Below are positions 11,926 through 22,639 of a stretch of DNA of 64,000 nucleotides, in pieces. The DNA comes from Siphonodentalium dalli (taxonomy: Eukaryota > Mollusca > Scaphopoda > Gadilida > Siphonodentaliidae). The stretch spans positions 202,226,690 to 202,290,689 of the forward strand of contig CP136069.1 in assembly GCA_032622095.1 (NCBI GenBank), in the 5' to 3' direction. The notes beneath the pieces were generated by a model, which was given only the letters and a program-made list of their open reading frames with translations, was not told the DNA's origin and ran no database searches. How positions within the stretch are numbered: position 1 is the first letter of the stretch; each line of letters begins with the position of its first letter. Both the position numbers and the translations under genes were made by a program.

Positions 11926-12129
11926 TCCTTGTCAATAGAGGTTATTATTCTCGCATGGACAAATAAGATCCAACGGAAACACATTATCGCGTACCAAATA
12001 ATGATAGACACGCTGGGGAAACTTAGCGCTATATCGACGAATTAGCTCCGGAATAGTTTGCATATGCATGTTTTGAGACCCCTTTTCTCGAATTACGTAT
12101 ACATAAATTTTAGGGTTCGAATGAGCCAT
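11926..12129 (-). pseudogene. Unidentified 65-codon open frame, repeat-associated
   Basis: A minus-strand frame beginning ATGGCTCATTCGAA. Its 3' two-thirds is homologous to 3880-4040 on the opposite strand. The start, ATGGCTCATTCGA followed by Y-rich sequence, recurs at about 27505 (minus) and 35343 (plus). The recurrence shows that it belongs to a mobile or repeat family. I do not recognise the protein. Confidence 0.35.
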
Positions 12130-12820
12130 AAAGAGCGTTATTTGTTACTATGTTCCTGATATGGGAATAATAAAGAGCGTTTATACCATTTGTGTGTGAT
12201 TTACCAATAGAATTGCGCTGTGTTATGCAAAACTTCTGTTACACGAGCAGGTTCTTGTTTATGTACACCATCGTACGTCTTGACGAGAATATACTATTAC
12301 GCGCTGATTATGTTTGGCATATGAACAAAACTATATATATATTTTTTAATATTTCTTCCGTTGATGGCGATTTGAACAATTATGAATATATCGCAACGAA
12401 CGCCACCCGTGCCTTTAATTTTCGAACCACCCGACCACATTATACACAACATATTCCATATTATATACCATTTGAAAGTGGAAGCTCCAACACATTGTAT
12501 TATTAACAGATCCGGTCAAATAAACTGGGAACATGTTGTTTCTGTTGAGGTACCAAGGTGTGTCCTGTATTTAATTTTGATCCGGACTGTACTATACAGT
12601 CTATTATACTCAATGGAAGGGGAATAACTCTATCTCTTAGTTTGAATTCTGATGAATTCTGGGTTGACAAGGGGGGGGGGGGGGTCTTGGAATGAATCTC
12701 TACCACTTGGTGGACAGTCCTAGGACACAGCTGCTTCTTATCCTGGTGGAATATATTTTGTTTGGTTCCTCTTCCAAATGGTATATAATATGGAATAATG
12801 TTATCTGGATATTCGAATAT
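12130..12820. other. No recognisable gene; G homopolymer
   Basis: A run of about 14 G lies at 12670-12684. Open frames at 12192-12706 overlap on both strands and show no domain. The stretch ends in the right TIR of the 9.3-kb insertion. Confidence 0.55.
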
Positions 12821-12831
12821 TAAGTGGGCCT

Positions 12832-13853
12832 TTAACTTACCAATGTAGTAGTGCGTGTTGGTTATAAACCAAATGTCATATGCTTATCTAAATTCAGCCG
12901 CTTAGTTGGATATAAATTAAGTACATGTATAGGTATAGAAAACTATAGTTTAAGTAGATGGTGCTATATATAGGCCTATGTTTTAAAATCGAGGTTGGAT
13001 TTCCCCGGAGACCCTGGACGAGGGAGTGTTGGCCCACATTGGAATTTCCAAATGAACACCCATCCTTGACACAGGTCGAAAGTACCAAGTCCGAGAACAG
13101 TCATCGCACCCCCATCGCGGGTTGAATTTTTCCAGCTGCATGGTACCTCAAACTTGTTAAATATTAAGGTCTAGATGTTCCAACTAATATGTCAGCCGCT
13201 GTCCCTGTCCAAGGTTTGCTAGACAAATTACGTTCCACCCGTGGTAATATTGCTATATAAAGTTGATGTGGCCATTGGAGGGCAACCGATATGTGTGTTT
13301 GCCGACCATGATTCTACATGATACGGTTATTGATACCGAAGGAATTACATTTCACCGTGCGCAATTGTGGTCAAAATAACCCAAGTATCGGAAATTAGTC
13401 ACACATAATGTACCTTTATTCATCAACTAAATCACTCACCAACTGACACAAATAGGCATTGCCATATCATTCGTATATATCATTAGAGTAATTTCCCTTG
13501 ACAAAATCACAAATGTTTTGATGTGCGTTTAACGAACGGTGGTCGATAGTACTCGATTTGCCGTCTTTTTGTGATTTACAAGAAATCGCGTTCGCTGTTA
13601 AACTACAGTGGTCTTTAGTACTCGACACCTTCTGTACGGCTCAAATAAGCCTGCTTTGGTACTCGACACCTTCTGTACGGCTCAAATAAGCCTGCTTTGG
13701 TACTCGACACCTTCTGTACGGCTCAAATAAGCCTGCTTTGGTACTCGACACCTTCTGTACGGCTCAAATAAGCCTGCTTTGGTACTAGACACCTTCTGTA
13801 CGGCTCAAATAAGCCTGCTATTACCAAACATTGTATTCTATAGTATAAGCCCC
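12832..13853 (+). mobile_element. Right half of the interrupted TIR DNA element
   Basis: Resumes at TTAA-CTTACCAATGTAGTAGTG, exactly as in the intact copy after 42400, and ends TTGTATTCTATAGTATAAGCCCC at 13853. It is about 115 bp longer than the matching part of the intact copy because of a local expansion of a 45-bp unit. Confidence 0.85.
13617..13822. repeat. 45-bp tandem repeat, about 5 copies, inside the TIR element
   Basis: The unit GTACTCGACACCTTCTGTAC plus GGCTCAAATAAGCCTGCTTTG is repeated nearly perfectly. The paralogue at 43205-43245 has a single unit, so the expansion followed divergence of the two copies. Confidence 0.95.
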
Positions 13854-13954
13854 GGGGAAACCTGACTTAAATGTCACAGATATGCTAAATTTGGAGTATA
13901 AACTGCGTGTGTGATTTACGGAGACTGCCATCTACTATATGTAAAATGTGGGTA

Positions 13955-14165
13955 ATCTTGAAATATATATACAAGCATATGCTGTAATGCTAAAATACAA
14001 TGCTTTATGAATCCAAGATTGATCATTCATACATGTACATACACTAGCCTGTTTGACGAATCACTTGACATTTTGGCGGGCAAATTACCGAGGTGTGCGA
14101 ACGTAGCCTTAGCCCCTCATGGGAGGTCGGCTATCAAGGTCGACACTCAGGACTATACATGTTAG
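13955..14165 (+). repeat. Local direct repeat, copy 1
   Basis: Shares with 14815-15065 the series ATCTTGAAATATATAT, CATATGCTGYAATGCTAAAA, AATCCAAGATT, CATACATGTAC and GACGAATCACTTGACATTTT. Copy 2 contains an additional hairpin. Confidence 0.85.
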
Positions 14166-14287
14166 CCTGAAGTTTGTATGTGTGACCACATAAGGTAAGT
14201 GTGTCTGACCAGGTAGCAGAACTGTCAATGTTAGTGAACACCACACCTAGCACACTAGAGTGACAGAGAAAAAGTCAGAGTAATGCA

Positions 14288-14437
14288 ATGGCAGGTGGAT
14301 CAAAAAGGCCTTTTAGAAAGTCAACTAAGGAAAAAAGTAAAAAGGCTTGGAACATAATTGTGATAAGAATTTTGCCCACATTATATACTGGTACATGTAG
14401 GTGCAAAATGTACGGCCTATATAAAGTGGTAGTCTAG
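14288..14437 (+). CDS. Small ORF, possible exon start, unidentified
   Basis: A 49-codon frame beginning MAGGSKRPFRKSTKEK: basic, hydrophilic and unlike the surrounding low-complexity translations. A second ATG lies five bases upstream. The upstream 60 bp is purine-rich without repeats. It lies between the two copies of the local direct repeat. A weak splice donor (AAA-GTAAAA) is possible after about residue 17. I do not recognise it. It may be a chance frame or a short first exon. Confidence 0.2.
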   Translation: MAGGSKRPFRKSTKEKSKKAWNIIVIRILPTLYTGTCRCKMYGLYKVVV

Positions 14438-14814
14438 TCCCCCGCAAATTTAGAAACAATCACATACATGTGACACAGAAAAAGGTTTCATATAAAGCGT
14501 AATATATATCAGTAAAACGCTCTTTATGTGACCTAGTTATCTCATATTGTTGACATACGCGCCCAAGTTCGGTATCTATATATACGTACTCATACAACCC
14601 TCATTTGTTATTTAAGTAATATATGATGTGGATGTCAAACCACACCACACGTCTCCGAATTACAAAACGAGAGGCGTCACATATAGGTAACGCAAATCTT
14701 ATAAGACGTATGCCAGTTGGAATGTACTTCCCAACAAGTGTAGATTATTAGCTTAGTATTCGGAACATATTATTACATACATACATAGGGCTATAAACGT
14801 ATATTGTGCTATAA

Positions 14815-15065
14815 CAGTAAATCTTGAAATATATATAAAATCATATGCTGCAATGCTAAAATAAATAAAGGCTAGTGTTTGTACATGTATGAATGATAAA
14901 TCTTGGATACTTTATAAATCCAAGATTTATTATTCATACATGTACAAACACTAGCCTTTTTGACGAATCACTTGACATTTTGGCGGGCAAATTACCTAGG
15001 TGTGCCAACGTAGCCTTAGTCCCTCAGGGGAGGTCGGCTATCAAGTTCGATACTCAGGACTATAT
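14815..15065 (+). repeat. Local direct repeat, copy 2, with foldback
   Basis: Homologous to 13955-14165. It includes a hairpin (14868-14908 paired with 14919-14959) of about 41-bp arms around the loop TACTTTATAAA, with stem words GGCTAGTGTTTGTACATG and complement. In copy 1 only the right arm is present, so the left arm arose by inverted duplication or was lost from copy 1. Confidence 0.85.
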
Positions 15066-15681
15066 ACCTGAGTTTAATGCGAAAAGCCACAAATTAATGT
15101 GGAACATGCATAATAACATATATACACTGTGTACATTGGTATGAATAACATTGTCATTAGAATTTCATGTTCATGCATAACAAATTGTATGTAATACTTA
15201 TATAAATATATCATATGTATATTATATACATATATTTGTACACGAGCATATATATATGTATACAGAAACATGTGTATATAAATTCACATGGATAACTCTA
15301 TAGATCAGTGTACTACATGTATCTTAGTTGTATTTTTTTTTAAATGTTTCAAATAAATGCTAACGTTCTTCAATATTGATATAAATTCAATCGCAAGGAG
15401 GCCATATAACTTTTCTAGTTAAGGGTTCAACCAGTAATAGCCAGGAATGTATTTTCTTCTGAGTGTGACCAAATTATCGCAGATCAAAAGAATATGATAC
15501 TCGTCACATGTTTCCGAACCGAACATTTTGCATATATAGTAAACTCTCGTGTTTTCGCCATCTTGAAAGCTCGTTTGGCAGTCTATGGTTTGCTGTCCTA
15601 AATTTCACAAATGCTGGTATGAGATGTTAGCCTTATGTTTGTGTGAGACTCGCTAAACGATTCATGGCATGGTCTACCTAC
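15066..15681. other. Probable intron of the receptor gene, no exon seen
   Basis: AT-rich with TATATA runs at 15190-15260. It would be the first intron of the minus-strand receptor gene. I looked for the continuation of the ligand-binding domain (the Cys-loop C-x13-C with its FPFD motif) on the minus strand and did not find it here or at lower coordinates. Confidence 0.5.
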
Positions 15682-16180
15682 CTTCCAGCGACTTCCATTC
15701 GATCGTTCCGTCTATAGCAGCTGACATTTGCTGATCGCTGTTGCCAACACGCTGGGCGTTACCAACGCCGTTGATGAGAACCAAAGATGGCGTCCATATG
15801 TCCGTTCGTTTAATCTTCACCCTCTTGAGGAATGGGTAGTCGGTTGACTTCCAAGAGATCAACGGTTCATGCCAGTTGCGCGTGATCATAACGTTGCTAT
15901 GCAACGTATCAGATAGGTCATGGAAGCTCGTGATACTCAACACGTCCAATCGGAGACTGACCCGTGTCAGGTCTGTGAACAAATCACAGGCTCGTATACG
16001 ACTGTCAGCTTGAGCAGTCATATTTTCAACTAAAATCCTAACCTCGTCTCGCGTTGCGGATGTCGATGGGGATGGTGTTCCTGGTGGCCCTAGTGCGCAT
16101 GTTTTCACGAGACAATCAAACACCATGGCAGCGAACAACATGAGCTTTGGTGACAACAGTGACGTGTTTACAAACTCCAT
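15682..16180 (-). CDS. First coding exon, nicotinic acetylcholine receptor-like Cys-loop channel subunit
   Basis: The minus-strand frame opens at ATG (16178-16180, G at -3 and +4) and stays open for 168 codons. It should be spliced at the donor AAG-GTAGGT, giving a phase-1 exon end at 15682. Residues about 12-29 are hydrophobic and look like a signal peptide. Residues 72-137 match the N-terminal ligand-binding domain of pentameric ligand-gated channels: an RLDVLSI strand, NVMITRNW (W103), LISW (W110), then DIWTPSLVLIN (127-137), the typical loop of nicotinic subunits. DGTIEW (157-162) is the strand before the Cys-loop, which must lie in the next exon. Mature receptors are plasma-membrane cation or anion channels. 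The subunit's ligand cannot be told, and a soluble AChBP-like protein is not excluded. Downstream exons are not seen in the window. Confidence 0.85.
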
Positions 16181-16560
16181 GTCTTTAGTTTAAGAGTGTA
16201 CTGGAAATGTAGGTAGGTTCAGCGTGTTGTCCAATAACAACTTCAGATTCAGCCACGTCTAAATTATGTCTGTATGTGGCTCAAAGTCGGCTTCACAATA
16301 TAAGTGGAATAGACAATCCTATGAACGGTATTATCGTCCCCTTAACGTCCCAGTGATGGAATCGATGTGATACAACTACTGACAAGCATGCCGCATACAA
16401 TCTAACGCGCCTAACATTTCCCCGATATTCGACAATGTGTTCTAGCCAATGAGTACACGAGAAGGCGCACCTACACAATAGTCATCAGCGAGTACAGCAA
16501 CAGCAAGCGTGGTGTAAATCACCAATAGATACATACTGTTGGATGTTGATCAAATGTTTG
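16181..16560. other. Upstream flank of the receptor exon
   Basis: Expected 5' UTR and promoter region for the minus-strand gene. No TATA box at a convincing distance and no core-promoter motif are evident. The frame at 16293-16478 shows no domain. Confidence 0.4.
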
Positions 16561-16564
16561 TGTG

Positions 16565-16740
16565 TTGCCAAGGGTAATGACCGGGAGTGTATGTATTGAG
16601 TCGACATACACGGGTAATTTTCAGGAGTGTATGTGTTGAGGGTAATGACCGGGAGTGTTTGTATTTATGGTAATGACCGGGAGTATAGTGTATTGAGGGT
16701 AATGACCGAGAGTGTATGTATTGAGTCGGCATGCAAGTGG
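16565..16740. repeat. Minisatellite, unit about 28-36 bp, about 5 copies
   Basis: The phrase GGTAATGACCGGGAGTGTATGTATTGAG recurs with variable spacers (TCGACAT, none, or short deletions). It explains the minus-strand open frame. Confidence 0.85.
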
Positions 16741-17417
16741 TTAGCCATCTTCACATTCCTTTGAAATTATTCCCATATATGTATGGTGGACGTGGAAACC
16801 GTACGTTCCATTGTTGGTACACTTGCTCTAATCGTATATATATAATGCACATGTATATTCGGGATAATGGATGCTGATTTATTTAATGTATGTTAACATT
16901 TACGTTGGATGATGCAAGTATATGTGCAGTATACCAGTATCATCGATTATTTATCAAATTAATTCAAACCAAAATTGTTATCGCGGAACATGTAATAACT
17001 GTAATAACGATATGTGTCTCAGTATTCGCGGTGGACGTTTTAAAGACATATTAAGGTCTTATTCGGGTGCATGAAACTGAGAAGTTAGTATTCGGGCGAT
17101 ATGCCAATTGAAGGAATTTAGCATTCTACTAACATAATCAAAAATCTCAAACAAATCGACCGTACTACTCCATAGCAAACATTGTCAGAAGTGCGCTGAA
17201 ATGTAAATATTTACTTCTCGAAACGGGACGCAACTATCTGCGATAATAAAATCAAAATTCGTCATCGAGAGTCACTGAATTTAATTAATATATAAGAATG
17301 ACGATGTGTGTTGTCAATTTGGATACAATATTTGTAAAATGTAACTACTTTGATCCAGATTATTCTCCATTTCTATTTTAGCACCCTACCGGAGTGTTTC
17401 ACACCACTTTGAACATA
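16741..17417. other. No recognisable gene; part of a dispersed inverted repeat
   Basis: Sequence at about 17100-17225 (TAGCATTCTAC, CGACCGTAC, CTCCATAG, AAATATTTACTTCT) recurs in opposite orientation at about 24190-24300. I see nothing else. Confidence 0.5.
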
Positions 17418-17875
17418 TGTGACCCGCCATATCAAATCCAGTCGTAAGTCTGGATTTTTTTTACCCTGTGCCAATGTATTCTCTTATATATGCGAGTCGG
17501 CCATAGGTCGCCTCGCATATATAAGAGAATACATTGGCCTAACAATTTGTTATCATTTTTTTAAATAAATGTTTCTTACAATTTTTAGGACATAAAATAA
17601 AAAAACATCCATTACCCTGCAGGGAGCCCCACACATATATAGAAGCATATAGAAGAGTGTCGTCTGCTCGTGTTTGTCTGGGGCTCTGTATGGGTGAAAT
17701 TATAAAATTGTTAAAGAATACAAGAAAAAATTATTAAAATTATAAAAAATTGTTAGGCCAAGCATTCTCTTATATATGCGAGGCGACCTATGGTCGACTC
17801 GCATATATAAGAGAATGCATTGGCACAGGGTAAACAAATCCCGACTTACGACTGGATTTGATATGGCGGGTCACA
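17418..17875. mobile_element. 458-bp foldback MITE, complete copy 1
   Basis: The ends are TGTGACCCGCC and GGCGGGTCACA. Terminal inverted repeats extend inward about 125 bp and each contains its own hairpin (stem CTCTTATATATGCGAG). The element is thus a palindrome whose arms are themselves palindromes. The interior has TTAAATAAATGTTTCTTACA and GGAGCCCCACACATATATAG. No target duplication is obvious (flanks ATA and TTA). No transposase. Another complete copy is at 23691-24149 and a left-half copy at 34932-35210. Confidence 0.85.
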
Positions 17876-18556
17876 TTATGTGTCTTCGTGACAGTCTCAG
17901 TATTCGCGGTAAACATATGTGTCTGTACGTATCAGAAAATTATGCACTCGATATTTTGATACTTGAAGACGGTCATTTTAACCATCAATAGATACTGTAT
18001 TATGTACCGTATGTGTATACGCCTATCCAGCCCAGTATTACGATATATAAACCGTAGTAGAGATCTAATCAAGAGCACAACATGATGATTATAATGATGA
18101 AATAACGGAGATATTAAAAAATGAAACTAAAACTAAAAAAACATTTAAAACAAACGATTATTTTTTTTTTTCGAAGAATTTATATTGACTAAATAACGGG
18201 GAAATTCAGAAATGAAAAAAAAAATAAATACATAAAATAAAGAGAGTTTTTTGTTTGTTGAAGAAGTAATTTTAAAGTATTAATGCACCATTATTCAAAC
18301 ATTGTGTCGTGCTAATATATTCCATCACCAGTATATGTTTATGTTTAACGTATGTGGTCCTATATTAAATATTGGTTAAACATTTCTTACACGGAACGGC
18401 TCGCGATATATATTTCCAATTTTAAATTTTAAATTACCAGATATAAGTTATACAATTAATTCAATTTACGACCACGTGGTGCTGTTAATGTTTACATTAC
18501 GATTGCTAGAATATTTTCGCTTGACAAATTGCATGGGGAAAATTCGAGTCATCCGA
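17876..18556. other. No recognisable gene; includes a dispersed repeat
   Basis: Sequence at about 18390-18540 (CGATATATAT, CAATTTTAAATT, ATTACGATTGCTA) is similar to 48540-48700. A/T low complexity lies at 18100-18260. Confidence 0.5.
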
Positions 18557-21500
18557 TTCACGGGACCACAGCGGAAATAAGTCATTTATATGAGCCTTTA
18601 CTGTGCTATTCTGGGTCACATTGGAAATAAGTCATTTGTATGAGGCTTTACTGTGCTATCCCGGGTCACAGTGGAAATAAGTCATTTGTATGAGCCTTTA
18701 CTGTGCTATCCCGGGTCACAGCGGAAATAAGTCATTTGTATGAGCCTTTACTGTGCTATCCCGGGTCACAGTGGAAATAAGTCATTTGTATGAACCTTTC
18801 CTGTGCTATCCCGGGTCACAGTGGAAATAAGTCATTTGTGTGAGTTTTTCTGTGCTATCCCGGGTCACAGTGGAAATAAGTCATTTGTATGAGCATTTAC
18901 TGTGATATCTTGGGTCACAGCGGAAATAAGTCATTCGTATGAGCCTTCGCTGTGCTATCCCGGGTCACAGCGGAAATAAGTCATTTGTATGAGCCGTTAC
19001 TGTGCTATCCCGGGTCACAGTGGACATAAGTCATTTGTATGAGCCTTGACTGTGCTATCCCGGGTCACAGTGGAAATAAGTCATTTGTATGAGCCTTTAC
19101 TGTGCTATCCCGGATCACATAGGAAATAAGTCATTCGTATGAGCCTTTACTGTGCTGTCCCGGGTCAAAGCGGAAATAAGTTATTCGTATGAGCCTTTAC
19201 TGTGCTATCCCGGGTCAAAGCGAAAATAAGTTATTTGTATGAGCCTTTACTGTGTTATCCCGGGTCACAGTGGAAATAAGTCATTTGTATGAGCCTTTAC
19301 TGTGCTATCCCGGGTCACAGTGGAAATAAGTCATTTGTATGAGCCTTTACTGTGCTATCCCGGGTCACAGTGGAAATAAGTCATTTGTATGAGCCTTTAC
19401 TGTGCTATCCCGGGTCACAGTGGAAATAAGTCATTTGTATGAGCCTTTACTGTGCTATCCCGGGTCAAAGCGAAAATAAGATATTTGTATGAGCCTTTAC
19501 TGTGCTATCCCGGGTCACAGTGGAAATAAGTCAGTTGTATGAGCCTTTACTGTGCTATCCCGGATCACATAGGAAATAAGTCATTCCTATGAGCCTTTAC
19601 TGTGCTATCCCGGGTCAAAGCGGAAATAAGTCATTTGTATGAACCTTTCCTGTGCTATCCCGGGTCACAGTGGAAATAAGTCATTTGTATGAGCCTTTAC
19701 TGTGTTATCCCGGGTCAAAGCGAAAATAAGTTATTTGTATGAGCCTTTACTGTGCTATCCCGGGTCACAGTGGAAATAAGTCATTTGTATGAGCCTTTAC
19801 TGTGCTATCCCGGGTCAAAGCGAAAATAAGTTATTTGTATGAACCTTTACTGTGCTATCCCGGGTCACAGTGGAACTAAGTCATTTGTATGAGCCTTTAC
19901 TGTGCTATCCCGGGTCAAAGCGAAAATAAGTTATTTGTATGAGCCTTTACTGTGCTATCCCGGGTCACAGTGGAAATAAGTCATTTGTATGAGGCTTTAC
20001 TGTGCTATCCCGGGTCACAGTGGAAATAAGTCATTTGTATGAGCCTTTACTGTGCTATCCCGGGTCACAGCGGAAATAAGTCATTTGTATGAGGCTTTAC
20101 TGTGCTATCCCGGGTCACAGTGGAAATAAGTCATTTGTATGAGCCTTTACTGTGCTATCCCGGGTCACAGCGGAAATAAGTCATTTGTATGAGCCTTTAC
20201 TGTGCTATCCCGGGTCACAGTGGAAATAAGTCATTTGTATGAGCCTTTACTGTGCTATTCTGGGTCACATTGGAAATAAGTCATTTGTATGAGCCTTTAC
20301 TGTGCTATTCTGGGTCACATTGGAAATAAGTCATTTGTATGAGGCTTTACTGTGCTATCCCGGGTCACAGTGGAAATAAGTCATTTGTATGAGCCTTTAC
20401 TGTGCTATCCCGGGTCACAGCGGAAATAAGTCATTTGTATGAGCCTTTACTGTGCTATCCCGGGTCACAGTGGAAATAAGTCATTTGTATGAACCTTTCC
20501 TGTGCTATCCCGGGTCACAGTGGAAATAAGTCATTTGTGTAAGTTTTTCTGTGCTATCCCGGGTCACAGTGGAAATAAGTCATTTGTATGAGCATTTACT
20601 GTGATATCTTGGGTCACAGCGGAAATAAGTCATTCGTATGAGCCTTCGCTGTGCTATCCCGGGTCACAGCGGAAATAAGTCATTTGTATGAGCCGTTACT
20701 GTGCTATCCCGGGTCACAGTGGACATAAGTCATTTGTATGAGCCTTGACTGTGCTATCCCGGGTCACAGTGGAAATAAGTCATTTGTATGAGCCTTTACT
20801 GTGCTATCCCGGATCACATAGGAAATAAGTCATTCGTATGAGCCTTTACTGTGCTGTCCCGGGTCAAAGCGGAAATAAGTTATTCGTATGAGCCTTTACT
20901 GTGCTATCCCGGGTCAAAGCGAAAATAAGTTATTTGTATGAGCCTTTACTGTGCTATCCCGGGTCACAGTGGAAATAAGTCATTTGTATGAGCCTTTACT
21001 GTGCTATCCCGAGTCAAAGCGAAAATAAGTTATTTGTATGAGCCTTTACTGTGCTATCCCCGGTCACAGTGGAAATAAGTCATTTGTATGAGCCTTTACT
21101 GTGCTATCCCGGGTCACAGTGGAAATAAGTCATTTGTATGAGCCTTTACTGTGCTATCCCGGGTCAAAGCGAAAATAAGATATTTGTATGAGCCTTTACT
21201 GTGCTATCCCGGGTCACAGTGGAAATAAGTCAGTTGTATGAGCCTTTACTGTGCTATCCCGGATCACATAGGAAATAAGTCATTCCTATGAGCCTTTACT
21301 GTGCTATCCCGGGTCAAAGCGGAAATAAGTCATTTGTATGAACCTTTCCTGTGCTATCCCGGGTCACAGTGGAAATAAGTCATTTGTATGAGCCTTTACT
21401 GTGTTATCCCGGGTCAATGCGAAAATAAGTTATTTGTATGAGCCTTTACTGTGCTATCCCGGGTCACAGTGGAAATAAGTCATTTGTATGAGCCTTTACT

Positions 21501-22040
21501 GTGCTATCCCGGGTCAAAGCGAAAATAAGTTATTTGTATGAGCCTTTACTGTGCTATCCCGGGTCACAGTGGAACTAAGTCATTTGTATGAGCCTTTACT
21601 GTGCTATCCCGGGTCAAAGCGAAAATAAGTTATTTGTATGAGCCTTTACTGTGCTATCCCGGGTCACAGCGGAAATAAGTCATTTGTATGAGCCTTTACT
21701 GTGCTATCCCGGGTCACAGTGGAAATAAGTCATTTGTATGAGCCTTTATTGTGCTATCCCGGGTCAAAGCGAAAATAAGTTATTTGTATGAGCCTTTACT
21801 GTGCTATCCCGGGTCACAGTGGAAATAAGTCATTTGTATGAGCCTTTACTGTGCTATCCCGGGTCACAGTGGACATAAGTCATTTGTATGGGCCTTTACT
21901 GTGCTATCCCGGGTCACAGTGGAAATAAGTAATTTGTATGAGCCTTTACTGTGCTATTCCGGGTCACAGCGGACATAAGTCATTTGTATGAGCCTTTACC
22001 GTGCTATCCCGGGTCACAGCGGAAATAAATCATTTGTATG
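18557..22040. repeat. Satellite, 50-bp unit, about 70 copies, 1.70-kb higher-order period
   Basis: The unit is CGGGTCACAGTGGAAATAAG, TCATTTGTATGAGCCTTTAC, TGTGCTATCC (50 bp). Diagnostic variants recur at a fixed offset of 1,699 bp: a 49-bp unit with GAGTTTTTCTG (18843/20542), TGATATCTTGG, GATATTTGTATG (19480/21179) and GGAACTAAG (19872/21571). A block of about 34 units was therefore duplicated as a whole. Stops occur in every frame of the unit, so it is not coding. Confidence 0.97.
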
Positions 22041-22620
22041 ACTCGAATGACGCCACTTTTGACAGCTTTAAGCCAAGCCATTAGACACCTCATATCATGG
22101 GGATGAATTTATATAGGTTTCGTGGCAATCGGCGACTAAACCAATTCTTGTCAGATTTAGTAACCACATTACGCCCCCCCCCCCAAATCTCTCATACCAA
22201 TGGCACCAATTTAGGATTCCTTGGATCATTGAGAAGATCTCAGAAGAATGTGCATCAATTTGGTGGGATTCGGCGCTAAAATTATTTTTTATCAATTTTG
22301 GTGTCCCTCTCCCCTTCCGGGCATCCCTGACGCGAACGGCGCGACTTTTGACATATTTAAACCACACCATTATATTACTCATATTATGGGGATGATTATA
22401 TATAAGTTTGGTGGAATCGGCGACAAATGTTTTTCTGCCCCCCCCCCCCTTTTCTGCCCCTGACAACAACGGCGTCACTGTAGAAAATTATAACCCTCGC
22501 CATTATCTTTCTCGTAAAAAGTTACCCATATTAGACCCCTTTTGTGCCATCTAGGTGGTCCCCTGTGAATTTCTATAGAACACAGACAGACAGACATTCG
22601 CAAATATATATATAGATAAA
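22040..22620. repeat. Dispersed repeat family, second copy
   Basis: Homologous to about 1810-2360: GACGCCACTTTTGACAGCTTTAA, TCATGGGGATGA, GGTGGCAATCGGCGACTAAAC and the tail TTTCTATAGAACACAGACAGACAGAC. It starts directly at the edge of the 50-bp satellite. Two C runs (22177-22186, 22439-22449) sit in it. Open frames on both strands are repeat-derived. Confidence 0.8.
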
Positions 22621-22639
22621 GCCACTCCGGATAGAGTGG

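Larger units (their letters stand above)
3496..12831. mobile_element. 9,336-bp insertion with 12-bp TIRs and TTAA target duplication
   Basis: The segment starts AGGCCCACTTAA (3496-3507) and ends with its reverse complement TTAAGTGGGCCT (12820-12831). It is flanked by TTAA at 3492-3495 and 12832-12835. In the paralogous element at 41456-43275 the junction reads GATCC-TTAA-CTTACC with a single TTAA (42400-42403), which is the empty site. TTAA duplication is the hallmark of the piggyBac superfamily and its MITEs. No transposase frame is visible, so it is either a large non-autonomous element or a small MITE enlarged by later insertions. The terminal similarity stops after 12 bp. Confidence 0.8.

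Noticed and set aside
2581-13853. An inversion with breakpoints at 3495 and 12832
   Set aside because: The GGCCCACTTAA sequences at the two junctions are inverted, which first suggested inversion. However, the intact paralogue shows both halves in the same order and orientation with one TTAA between them, so insertion explains it better.
18557-22040. CRISPR-like regular repeats
   Set aside because: Units are contiguous without unique spacers and the DNA is animal-type; this is a satellite.
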